Shown piece by piece: positions 56,462-64,000 of a stretch of DNA of 64,000 bases. Numbering within the stretch: the first letter of the stretch is position 1; each line of letters opens with the position of its first letter. The position numbers were made by a program, and so were the translations under genes. This stretch comes from Halomonas sp. HAL1 (GTDB taxonomy: Bacteria > Pseudomonadota > Gammaproteobacteria > Pseudomonadales > Halomonadaceae). The notes under the pieces are model-generated. The model was given only the letters and a program-made list of their open reading frames with translations, was not told the DNA's origin and did no database searches. The stretch covers positions 1,798,001 to 1,862,000 of the forward strand of contig NZ_CP130610.1 of NCBI RefSeq assembly GCF_030544485.1, written 5' to 3'.

Positions 56462-56480
56462 GGTGGACATGGCCACCCCG
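56459..56480 (-). terminator. Hairpin after accC
   Basis: Perfect 8-bp stem CGGGGTGG / CCACCCCG with a 6-base loop, 42 bases after the accC stop. On the minus strand it is followed by T-rich TCTCTGTCTTTAACGTC, so it probably ends accBC transcripts in part before prmA. Confidence 0.6.
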
Positions 56481-56521
56481 CTGGGCATCACTCTTAGCGC
56501 TGGAAAGCGTTTGAAGTGCTA

Positions 56522-57862
56522 TTAGCTGCTGAGTTTCTTTTCCAGGTAGTGAATGTTGACACCACCTTGACGGAAGTAGCTATCGCGAACCAAATCTTTT
56601 TGTAGATCGATATTGGTTTTAATACCTTCCACCAATAGCTCGTCGAGAGCATTGCGCATGCGCGTCAGCGCTATTTCACGGTCGGCGCCCCAGGTGATCA
56701 GTTTGCCGATCAGTGAGTCATAGTGCGGAGGCACGGTGTAGCCGGTGTAGAGGTGGGAGTCCATACGGACACCCAGGCCACCCGGCGCGTGAAACAGCGT
56801 TACCTTGCCAGGGGAGGGCATAAAGGTACGTGAATCTTCAGCGTTAATCCGGCACTCGAAGGAATGACCGTTGAGCTTTACATCTTCCTGGCGAATCGAC
56901 AGCGGCAGACCCGAGGCAATACGCAGCTGCTCTTTAACGATATCGACGCCGGTGACCATCTCGGTAACAGGGTGCTCTACCTGAACGCGGGTATTCATCT
57001 CAATGAAGAAATACTCGCCGTCTTCGTACAAGAATTCAAAGGTGCCTGCGCCACGGTAGTTGATCTTAATACACGCTTGGCGACACGCTTCTAGCACTTG
57101 GGCGCGGGCTTCCGGATCAAGACCTGGTGCAGGCGCTTCTTCAAGCACTTTCTGGTGACGGCGTTGGAGCGAGCAGTCGCGGTCATAAAGATGAATCGCG
57201 TTGCCCTGTCCATCAGCAAGTACCTGAACTTCGACGTGGCGCGGTTTTTCGAGGAATTTCTCCATATAAACCGTGCCGTCACCAAAGGCGGCGTGGGCTT
57301 CAGTGCGAGTAACGGTGATTGCCGAAAGCAGGTGGCCTTCGGTGTGTACCACACGCATACCGCGACCACCGCCGCCGGAAGCTGCCTTAATGATCACGGG
57401 ATAGCCAATGCGACGCGCAGTGGCTAAATTGGTCGCATCATCGTCACCCAAGGGGCCGTCTGAGCCTGGCACCGTGGGAACGCCCGCTTCCTTCATCGAC
57501 TGGATAGCACTGACTTTATCGCCCATCAGGCGAATCGTCTCTGCGCGGGGGCCAATAAAGGTAAATCCCGAGCGCTCAACCTGTTCGGCAAAGTTGGCGT
57601 TTTCAGACAAAAAGCCGTAACCGGGGTGAATAGCGGTCGAGTCAGTGACTTCGGCCGCACTGATCAGGGCCGGAATATTTAAGTAAGACTGCGCTGACGA
57701 TGCCGGTCCAATACACACGGCTTCATCCGCCAGGCGAACATGCATGAGTTCACGATCAGCTTTGGAGTGTACCGCTACGGTTTTAATGCCTAGTTCTTTA
57801 CAGGCCCGTAGGATACGGAGGGCAATCTCGCCGCGGTTGGCGATAAGTACCTTGTCCAGCAT
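56522..57862 (-). CDS. accC: Biotin carboxylase subunit of acetyl-CoA carboxylase (AccC)
   Basis: A 446-residue ATP-grasp enzyme that carboxylates biotin on AccB, first committed step of fatty acid synthesis. Start [20 protein letters not shown] at 57862; a GTG four codons earlier is possible. Glycine-rich ATP loop [14 protein letters not shown] (about 160-173), [19 protein letters not shown], and [20 protein letters not shown]. Length fits E. coli (449). It follows accB by 31 bases. Confidence 0.97.
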   Translation of the reverse strand: MLDKVLIANRGEIALRILRACKELGIKTVAVHSKADRELMHVRLADEAVCIGPASSAQSYLNIPALISAAEVTDSTAIHPGYGFLSENANFAEQVERSGFTFIGPRAETIRLMGDKVSAIQSMKEAGVPTVPGSDGPLGDDDATNLATARRIGYPVIIKAASGGGGRGMRVVHTEGHLLSAITVTRTEAHAAFGDGTVYMEKFLEKPRHVEVQVLADGQGNAIHLYDRDCSLQRRHQKVLEEAPAPGLDPEARAQVLEACRQACIKINYRGAGTFEFLYEDGEYFFIEMNTRVQVEHPVTEMVTGVDIVKEQLRIASGLPLSIRQEDVKLNGHSFECRINAEDSRTFMPSPGKVTLFHAPGGLGVRMDSHLYTGYTVPPHYDSLIGKLITWGADREIALTRMRNALDELLVEGIKTNIDLQKDLVRDSYFRQGGVNIHYLEKKLSS

Positions 57863-57893
57863 GGGAGAGTCCACCCGTGTTGAAAATGAAGGA

Positions 57894-58361
57894 TTAAGCG
57901 ATGACGATCATGGGTTGATCGAATTCGACCGGCTCACCATCTTCTACCAGGATGGCTTCCACCACGCCGTCGCGGTCAGCTTCAATCTGGTTCATCATTT
58001 TCATGGCTTCAATAATACAAATGGTATCGCCTTGCTTGACGCTATCACCGACTTCTACAAACGACTTGGCGCCCGGCGCGGGGCTACGATAGAAGGTGCC
58101 TACCATCGGGGAGTTAACGGCTTCACCACGGTAGCTTGTGCCTTGAGGCTCAGCTTCAGCAGCCGGTGCTGATGTAGGAGCGGGAGCTGCTGCATAGCCA
58201 GGCTGCTGTTGTGCGTATTGCGGCATGGGCTGTGGCTGCCACGAGGCGCCATTAGGGTGGCGGCTGATACGAACGGACTCTTCGCCTTCCTGAATTTCAA
58301 TCTCGCTAATATTGGACTCTTCGAGCAGCTCGATCAGTTTCTTAACTTTGCGGATATCCAT
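57894..58361 (-). CDS. accB: Biotin carboxyl carrier protein (AccB)
   Basis: A 155-residue carrier. N-terminal helix ([20 protein letters not shown]), a flexible Pro/Ala/Gln linker (about 41-73), and the biotinyl domain with the target lysine in EAMKMMN (Lys121). It presents biotin to AccC and the AccAD transferase. First gene of accBC; aroQ, often upstream in gammaproteobacteria, is missing here and dsbD lies in its place. Confidence 0.97.
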   Translation of the reverse strand: MDIRKVKKLIELLEESNISEIEIQEGEESVRISRHPNGASWQPQPMPQYAQQQPGYAAAPAPTSAPAAEAEPQGTSYRGEAVNSPMVGTFYRSPAPGAKSFVEVGDSVKQGDTICIIEAMKMMNQIEADRDGVVEAILVEDGEPVEFDQPMIVIA

Positions 58362-58718
58362 GGCATAGCCCCATCAATGTCATAAAAGAAGATTATGAGA
58401 AATAATCACACAGTAACCGTGGCCTATAGGCGAGTTGCTGCGCGGCGCTGCGCGGCTCATCTATAGGCGCAGTAAACCAAATTTAAAAATGAAGAGAACG
58501 CTGCATGTTAGCGAACGTTACCCCGTTCTCACCCCTAAAAAAGGAAGTTTTTAGCTAATATGGGAGCGGAGTTTGCCGAAAAAGTGCCAGGATGTCCAGC
58601 GACAGCCTAAGCCAGTGCTTAAACTGACGCTGAATGTAGATTTAAACAACTGTTTGACGATATTCGCGTCAAAACGCTGCTTAAGTGCCTTAGTGGGCAA
58701 GGCTCGTAGGGCGGTGGC
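58362..58718. other. accB upstream region
   Basis: 357 bases between dsbD and accB. It probably holds the accBC promoter. It has a tandem repeat of CTGCGCGGCG near 58439 and an inverted repeat GAGAACG / CGTTCTC (58494-58530), no gene. Confidence 0.5.
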
Positions 58719-60584
58719 TCAACTATTGGCAAGCCACTGGCTAACGGATTCAAGATGTTCATGCAGTTGGTCGGCGGTGACTTCGCCTTGAATGCGCGCA
58801 TCACGAATTTCTTCGCCTTGACTGAAAAACAGCAGGCTTGGCGGGCCGAAAAGATTGAACTGTTCCAGCAGCTCACGACTTTGTGGATCGGTCTGCGTCA
58901 CGTCTGCGGCAATTAATGTGTAACCCTCCAATGCCGCTGAAACACGTGGGTCAGGATAAACATCGCGTTCCAGTAGCTTGCATGAAATGCACCAGTCAGC
59001 GGTAAAGTGAACAAACGCCGGCTGATTAGTACTTTTCGCTTGAGCGATGGCCGCCTCAAGCGCGGTAAGGTTATCGACCTCAACAAACTCAAGCTGTTCC
59101 ACTTGAGACTCGCCGGGCCCAATCGAGGTGGCCGCAAGAGGGCGCAGTGGGTTGCTGCCACCTTGCGCGGCACCAATCACCAGCAGGACGCCCCACGCCA
59201 GCAGCAAAACCCCCAGCGTTTGACGTGCCCGTGGCCACCCTTGCGGTTGATTGAAGTTCAGAGCCCCAAGCGCCAGCGCCGTGCCGATCGCGAGTGTTGC
59301 CCATAGAAGTAGCGCTATGGGTGCAGCAACTAAACGCTCGATCATCCAAATTGCCACACCCAGTAGCAACAGGCCAAAGGCAATCTTTACGCCATTCATC
59401 CAGGCGCCCGAACGGGGAAACAGCGTGGCGCCAAAAGTGCCGACTAAAAGAAGCGGTACGCCCATGCCAAGACCCAGCGCAAAGAGCACCGCACCCCCCA
59501 TGACTGCATCGCCGGTTGAGGATATAAACACCAGGGCTCCGGCTAATGGCGCGGTAACGCAGGGTGATACCACCAATACTGAGAGCGCACCTGCTAACGC
59601 TAATCCCGCTGGGCCACTGCGCTGAGCGCGAGTCTGCCAAGCATCAATACGGGTGGCTAAGCGGGGCGAGAGATTCAGCGTGAATGCCCCGAACATCGCC
59701 AGTGCAAAGAGCGTGAAGAGTACGGCGAAAGTGATAAGCACGGGCGCTGACTGTAAGCGCGCCTGAAGGTTTAGGCCGGCGCCAAATAGCCCCATTAAGA
59801 CCCCGACCAGGGCGTAGGTCAGCGCCATGCCCAGCACGTAGCTTAACGAGAGAGCAAAGGCGCGTGGGCGGGTGGGGTTCTGGCCGACGACGATTGAGGA
59901 GAGAATCGGGATCATCGGGAGTACGCAGGGGGTAAAGGTAAGTCCAAGGCCGGCAATAAAAAACAGCCCTAGCGCTAACGGTAAGCTCGCATCGCTGATT
60001 AGCGCGCTAAAGCGGCTATCTTCGCTTTGGGGCCCTGCGAAGTCACTCTGTGAAGTAGAGGTAGCGGTAGCGATTTCACTAGCGGCGCTATCTCCTTCTT
60101 GCCAGTTCGCAAATTGACTGGGCGGCTCAGTCTCACTCGCTTGTAGGCTCAAGCGTTCCGGTGGATAGCATAGTCCTGCATCCGCGCAGCCTTGAAAGGT
60201 TAACTCAACGTTTAGCGGGCCTGCGTAGGGGGCGCTCAGCGGTACTTCAAGCACCACCTGGTCGCGGAAGATGTAAACATCGCCCATGAATTCATCGTTG
60301 GTGAACGTGCCTTCGGGGATGTTGGGTTCCCCAAGCGTTATACCCTCGGTCTGACTGGACACAGCAAACTGATGCCGGTAAAGATAGTACTCATCGGTGA
60401 TATCGGTACCGATAAAAAGCGTTTCTCCATCGTGCCAAGCGGTAGGCTGGAAGGCTTCCATTACCGGTAAAAATTCATCTTGGTTGCTAGACGATGAAAA
60501 CCATTGGGCGTCTGCGCTCAGCGGTAACCAGCCGAGGAAAAAAAACAGTAAGGGAAATAGGCTCAGGCGTTTAAGAGATAACAC
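58719..60584 (-). CDS. dsbD: Thiol:disulfide interchange protein DsbD
   Basis: A 621-residue protein that carries electrons from cytosolic thioredoxin to periplasmic isomerases. Signal peptide (1-26, ADAQWF), N-terminal domain with the Cys pair GCADAGLCYPP, eight membrane segments with TFTPCVLPMIPI and VVSPCVTAPLAG each carrying a reactive Cys, and a C-terminal thioredoxin domain with WCISCK. Start is GTG at 60584 after AAGGACGCACC. Full and intact. Confidence 0.95.
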   Translation of the reverse strand: MLSLKRLSLFPLLFFFLGWLPLSADAQWFSSSSNQDEFLPVMEAFQPTAWHDGETLFIGTDITDEYYLYRHQFAVSSQTEGITLGEPNIPEGTFTNDEFMGDVYIFRDQVVLEVPLSAPYAGPLNVELTFQGCADAGLCYPPERLSLQASETEPPSQFANWQEGDSAASEIATATSTSQSDFAGPQSEDSRFSALISDASLPLALGLFFIAGLGLTFTPCVLPMIPILSSIVVGQNPTRPRAFALSLSYVLGMALTYALVGVLMGLFGAGLNLQARLQSAPVLITFAVLFTLFALAMFGAFTLNLSPRLATRIDAWQTRAQRSGPAGLALAGALSVLVVSPCVTAPLAGALVFISSTGDAVMGGAVLFALGLGMGVPLLLVGTFGATLFPRSGAWMNGVKIAFGLLLLGVAIWMIERLVAAPIALLLWATLAIGTALALGALNFNQPQGWPRARQTLGVLLLAWGVLLVIGAAQGGSNPLRPLAATSIGPGESQVEQLEFVEVDNLTALEAAIAQAKSTNQPAFVHFTADWCISCKLLERDVYPDPRVSAALEGYTLIAADVTQTDPQSRELLEQFNLFGPPSLLFFSQGEEIRDARIQGEVTADQLHEHLESVSQWLANS

Positions 60585-60707
60585 GGTGCGTCCTTAATTA
60601 ATGGCATCGCAAGCTAGGACAAATAGCATACCGCAACCTTGAATCTCTCGCGTATACGCTGCGGTGACGTGACGCGGTCGCTAATGGTGCGTTAATCCTA
60701 ACAACCT

Positions 60708-60733
60708 AAAAGGTCGCCCGAAGGCGACCTTTT
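60708..60733 (-). terminator. Terminator after ppa
   Basis: Perfect 11-bp stem AAAAGGTCGCC / GGCGACCTTTT, loop CGAA, 31 bases after the ppa stop on the minus strand; the stem ends supply the T run. Confidence 0.85.
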
Positions 60734-60763
60734 CACATACACAGAAGCAACTTTACAAAACGA

Positions 60764-61294
60764 TTACGCTTTCTGGTAAGCGATAACGGATTTTTCAATC
60801 GCTTTGCGCGCAGCGTCAGCGCCTTCCCAGGACTCAACTTTTACCCATTTGCCTTTTTCGAGATCTTTGTAGTTCTCGAAGAAGTGGGCGATTTGCTGGC
60901 GCAGCAGCTCAGGTAGGTCAGTGACTTCCTGAATGTCATCGTAGAGCGAACTAAGCTTGGCGTGGGGCACACAAATCAGCTTGGCATCTTCGCCGGCTTC
61001 GTCGGTCATGTTTAAAATGCCTACCGGACGAGCACGAATAATGCTGCCGGGTTGAACCGGGTGCGGGGTCACGACCAGCGCATCCAGGGCGTCGCCGTCA
61101 TCGGCTAGGGTGTGGGGAATAAAGCCATAGTTGGCAGGGTAGAACATGGGGGTGGCCATAAAGCGGTCAACGAGTAGTGCGCCCATGTCCTTATCAATTT
61201 CGTATTTGATTGGATCGTGGTTGGCTGGAATTTCGATCACCACATAAACGTCGTTGGGGAGATCCTTTCCAGCAGGGATATTATCGAAGTTCAT
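60764..61294 (-). CDS. ppa: Inorganic pyrophosphatase
   Basis: A 176-residue family I enzyme that splits pyrophosphate into phosphate. Motifs: [39 protein letters not shown] with the metal-binding DDGDALD-type Asp cluster, and the Lys-rich [14 protein letters not shown] near the end. Length matches E. coli (176). AAGGAATCAACG precedes ATG. Divergent from the kinase-phosphatase fusion. Confidence 0.97.
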   Translation of the reverse strand: MNFDNIPAGKDLPNDVYVVIEIPANHDPIKYEIDKDMGALLVDRFMATPMFYPANYGFIPHTLADDGDALDALVVTPHPVQPGSIIRARPVGILNMTDEAGEDAKLICVPHAKLSSLYDDIQEVTDLPELLRQQIAHFFENYKDLEKGKWVKVESWEGADAARKAIEKSVIAYQKA

Positions 61295-61593
61295 CGTTGA
61301 TTCCTTGGTAGTACTGTGGCTTGAGTCGTGCAGAGGTTAGGTAATCGTTACAGAGTCGTTGATGGCGAAGAATTATACGAACATGACTACGCGATTACCA
61401 ATGCGACATAGGTGGGCCGCTGTGGTTTAGCCGTTGCCCTATTATGAGGGAAATCAAAAAGCAGCGCATATAAAAGCGCACTAATACGATAGAGACGTTT
61501 GTTGGGCATCGTTTCTGCTCCGCTGCGTGTATCATAGGCAGAGTTTATTGACAGTGAAGTCCCTCGATCGAGTCGGCAGCCTAGGAGGATGAC
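61295..61593. other. Divergent promoter region between ppa and the kinase-phosphatase gene
   Basis: 299 bases with no gene supported. Short readings here have no ribosome site. Confidence 0.5.
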
Positions 61594-63309
61594 TTGTCGC
61601 ACGCCCAGTTGCTCATCAGTTATGGTCAAGCATTTGTCGCGCCGGACCGGCGCCTGCACCGCAGTTCAATGTCGGTTCGCTTTCCTGAAGCGCCGCTGCT
61701 GCGCGCCAAAGGTGGCTGTGCCGTTATTAGTGACTCCATCTCACGCAATACCATGGCCAAGCAGGCCGGTGATTTAAGCGTGCGCGGCTTTCTGGCCGAT
61801 TACTTCTCCACCCCTGATCATTGGGATGTCAAAACCTCGGCCACCCGCGTGCTGCGTGCCCTTAATAGCTGGTGCTACAGCCAAAGCCAGCATGTGAAAG
61901 AGGGCAGCTTTGTTTCCTCCATGTCGGCGATGGTCTTCCGTGGGCGCGAAGCACATCTGTTTCATATGGGCGACACGCTGGTGTTCCGTTTGCGCGGGGC
62001 CGAGTTTGAGCAGTTGAGCCGAGACCATGTCACCGACTTAGGAGGGTACCGTTATCCTTCCCGGGCGCTGGGTATGGATGGCAGTGTTGATATCGATTAC
62101 ACCCATATAGCGCTCAAACAGGGCGATCTGTTCTTGTTCACCACCCAGGGTGTGCGCGGTACGCTGCTACCTTCCGACTATGTACGCTTGATCCGCCAAG
62201 ATGCCAGTGATCTGGATGCCGCCTGCGAACGGCTTGCCGATGAGGCGAAGCAGCGCGCCCAGGATCGTGGCTACGGTGGCGATCAGTTCTGCTTCCAGTT
62301 GGTGCGAATCGATGAGTTGCCTGACGAAGTAACGGAGCATCCAGGACAGCTCTACGGCGACTTGCCGATTCCGCCAGAACTGGCGCCGGGTGAGCGTTTA
62401 GATGGCCTTGAAGTTCTCGCTGTGCTGTCACGCACAGCGCAGTCGCGGGTTTATCGTGTTCGTGATGTGCATAGCGAGCGTGAAATGGTCATGAAAGCAC
62501 CCAGCCCGGAGCTTTCGTTGCGCAACGCCTATCTGGAGCACTTCCTGCTTCAGCAGTGGGTGGTCGAGCGCGTCAATTCGCCGTTTGTGGTCAAGGTGAT
62601 GGAGCCGTCGCGGCCGCGCCGTTATCTCTATTACCTGATGCAGCATATTGAAGGTGAAACGCTGCGACAGTGGGCCGAACGCCATCCTCAAGCCAGCTTA
62701 ACGCAGCGCTTAGATATTGCTAATCAGCTGGGTAAGGCGGTGCAGGCGCTGCATCACCGGGAAATTATTCATCAGCAGATCAACCCCGATAATATCCTGA
62801 TCGACCCGCACGGCAAGCTGGTGCTGACTGATTTTAGTGCCTGCCATATGCGCGACGGCGAAGGGCACCGCCACTCGGGTGAGTTGCTCCGCCAAATTGG
62901 CTTCAACGAGCACACCGCCCCTGAGTATGCGTTGGCCGACAGCATTGGACGGCGCAGTGATCAGTACTCGCTGGCATCCACGACCTACTGGTTATTGACC
63001 GGTGCTTTGCCCTATACCTTGACGCCCAATCGCCTGCGCAGCCATACCGATCTTGAAGAATTAACCTACCGCAGCGCGCGCACAACCAATCCTGAGATAT
63101 CCCAAGACTTAGACGATGCGCTACGCCGCGCTTTGGATCCGCAGCGGGCTCTGCGCTTTAGGCGTCTATCGGAGTTCTTGCATGCCCTTAGGGTGCCGCT
63201 GGGGCGATTGCCGAACCGGGAAGAGAGCCGCCAGGAGCCGCGGCGTTTCTGGCAGGGGGTAGCAGGTATATTGCTATTGCTGCTCGTGCTTTCCTGGCTG
63301 TTACGCTAA
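61594..63309 (+). CDS. PP2C-type phosphatase / Ser-Thr kinase fusion with degenerate active sites
   Basis: A 571-residue fusion: PP2C-like domain (about 10-240), kinase-like domain (about 268-535), C-terminal membrane anchor (about 552-570). Both halves miss expected residues. Phosphatase: the DG motif reads ISDSIS (45-50), the later metal Asp site reads FTTQGVRG (182-189) instead of TDG, and DN reads GGDQ (228-231). Kinase: ATP-site Lys is present (Lys301), but the HRDxKPxN loop reads HQQINPDN (393-400), so catalytic Asp and Lys are Gln and Asn; DFG reads DFS (413-415). Start is TTG at 61594 after AGGAGG; an ATG 5 bases earlier is out of frame. It may act as a binding or signalling scaffold. 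Confidence 0.85.
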   Translation: MSHAQLLISYGQAFVAPDRRLHRSSMSVRFPEAPLLRAKGGCAVISDSISRNTMAKQAGDLSVRGFLADYFSTPDHWDVKTSATRVLRALNSWCYSQSQHVKEGSFVSSMSAMVFRGREAHLFHMGDTLVFRLRGAEFEQLSRDHVTDLGGYRYPSRALGMDGSVDIDYTHIALKQGDLFLFTTQGVRGTLLPSDYVRLIRQDASDLDAACERLADEAKQRAQDRGYGGDQFCFQLVRIDELPDEVTEHPGQLYGDLPIPPELAPGERLDGLEVLAVLSRTAQSRVYRVRDVHSEREMVMKAPSPELSLRNAYLEHFLLQQWVVERVNSPFVVKVMEPSRPRRYLYYLMQHIEGETLRQWAERHPQASLTQRLDIANQLGKAVQALHHREIIHQQINPDNILIDPHGKLVLTDFSACHMRDGEGHRHSGELLRQIGFNEHTAPEYALADSIGRRSDQYSLASTTYWLLTGALPYTLTPNRLRSHTDLEELTYRSARTTNPEISQDLDDALRRALDPQRALRFRRLSEFLHALRVPLGRLPNREESRQEPRRFWQGVAGILLLLLVLSWLLR

Positions 63310-63614
63310 ACCTACACAGCGAGTTGCGAATAAAACGGGGTTATGTCATTGCGTATAGGGACTCCTCCCCGGTTGCAAGCGACGATGATGGAAAAACATA
63401 AGCCGATGCGTGCGTATAGTCGGTCTCTTGATGGGGACGCTATCCCCTGACCCTGATGAACGTCGCGCACCTTCTCTCCTCAACGAGGCGTAGGCTTTTT
63501 CAGCCATCGCAATGATCAGGTTGCGAGAAGGTCGGTCTGACCTGTTTTTCATCGATCGTTGCCCGGCAACAAGGTAGCCGCCTCTCGGCGCTTAGCCGCT
63601 GATGGTGCTACCGC
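63310..63614. other. Region between the fusion gene and the IS110 transposase
   Basis: 305 bases. Probably includes the end of the IS110-type element, but I could not fix its boundary. A 68-codon reading here (63346-63552) shows no family pattern. Confidence 0.45.
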
Positions 63615-64000
63615 TTAGCTCACCATCAGCGCTGAACCGTCGTTAAACTCTCTACAATAGGACTGTCCGCTGTGCAGAACCGCCCAGGCGGTTCGTACTG
63701 TCTTGTTCGCTAACGCGACAGCCGCTTTGTTCTTGCCCACGCGTGCGACCAGCGCGCGTAGCCAACGGCTTTTGGCATCCTGCTTGTCACCCACGGTGTT
63801 GATGGCCGAGTGTGCGCCGCGTATCAGGGCGGCTTTCAGCGAGATTTGCCCCGTTCGGCCAATGCCCTTGATCTTCGCGATGCCACCACTGCTGTGTTGT
63901 GTCGGCGTCAACCCCAGATAGGCTGACGCTTGGCGACCTTTCTTGAAGGCGTTGCCGTTACCGAGGGCGCTATAGAGCTGGGTGGCGACCACCGGTCCCA
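63615..64000 (-). CDS. IS110-family transposase, C-terminal part (partial)
   Basis: The visible 128 codons carry the C-terminal transposase domain of IS110/IS1111 elements: GPVVATQLYSALGNGNAFKK, the Ser motif region QASAYLGLTPTQHSSGG (with the conserved Ser of the recombinase), then KIKGIGRTGQISLKAALIRG and WLRALVARVGKNKAAVALAN. The gene runs off the window end, so its start and integrity are unknown. Confidence 0.9.
   Translation of the reverse strand, partial: GPVVATQLYSALGNGNAFKKGRQASAYLGLTPTQHSSGGIAKIKGIGRTGQISLKAALIRGAHSAINTVGDKQDAKSRWLRALVARVGKNKAAVALANKTVRTAWAVLHSGQSYCREFNDGSALMVS

Noticed and set aside
58573..58791. 72-codon plus-strand reading near the dsbD end
   Set aside because: No ribosome site, overlaps dsbD antisense, no family pattern.
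63346..63552. 68-codon minus-strand reading after the IS110 gene
   Set aside because: Likely non-coding end of the IS element; Arg/Ser-rich without a known pattern.

Overview
The window looks like chromosome of a Halomonas-type gammaproteobacterium (Halomonadaceae or close kin). This is an inference from gene content and order, not from a search: dusB-fis next to purH, accB-accC-prmA, groES-groEL with an enterobacterial-style heat-shock promoter, trmJ, srkA, a Na+/H+ antiporter and many carriers. Core metabolism genes fill the right half; the left half is accessory and more AT-rich between genes.

Region by region. (1) 1-4.1 kb, minus strand: an anaerobic sulfur module. A tetrathionate-reductase-like set in ttrB-ttrC-ttrA order (the last cut by the window start) is followed by a separate unit of exported rhodanese, exported DsrE-like protein and a small DUF2892 membrane protein. 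Both units have an ANR/FNR-type dyad upstream (near-perfect at 2426, perfect at 4091). (2) 4.1-6.9 kb: a pirin remnant, then a divergent MFS exporter / LysR regulator pair. (3) About 7.6-28.6 kb: a stress-type island. It holds a 58-aa exported peptide, a yhiI-rbbA-yhhJ-like ABC export system (its membrane-fusion gene is frameshifted), an accessory FtsH, a DksA/TraR zinc-finger protein, a helical protein, a phasin-like protein, a zinc alcohol dehydrogenase, a P-type cation ATPase, a YjdF-like membrane protein, a PHA synthase, Hsp20, a triple-BON protein and an IS30 element. Two paralogous ferritin-like proteins (17.0 and 28.1 kb) bracket most of it and share a conserved promoter. ANR/FNR-like sites recur, suggesting oxygen-limited expression of a proteostasis, redox and carbon-storage programme.

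(4) 28.7-40.4 kb: a GGDEF cyclase, a DUF3750 protein, MntR with a divergent Mn ABC transporter and a clear MntR box between them, two tandem DUF1538 membrane proteins with a PII-like regulator, an MFS carrier translationally coupled to a 42-aa membrane peptide, a GntP-type permease and a Na+/H+ antiporter. (5) 40.5-61.3 kb: mostly housekeeping (trmJ, groSL with a sigma-32 promoter, fxsA, an SDR reductase, tRNA-Leu(UAG), comF, srkA, folE, gabD, purH, fis, dusB, prmA, accC, accB, dsbD, ppa), with three envelope proteins of unknown function and a set of five 15-bp repeats between accC and prmA. (6) 61.6-64 kb: a PP2C-kinase fusion whose phosphatase and kinase halves both lack expected catalytic residues, then the end of an IS110-family transposase cut by the window edge.

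The most original signals are the ANR-linked island with its paired ferritin-like genes and duplicated promoter, the doubly degenerate phosphatase-kinase, the PII-coupled DUF1538 pair, and two small ORFs (58 and 42 aa) that are easily missed.
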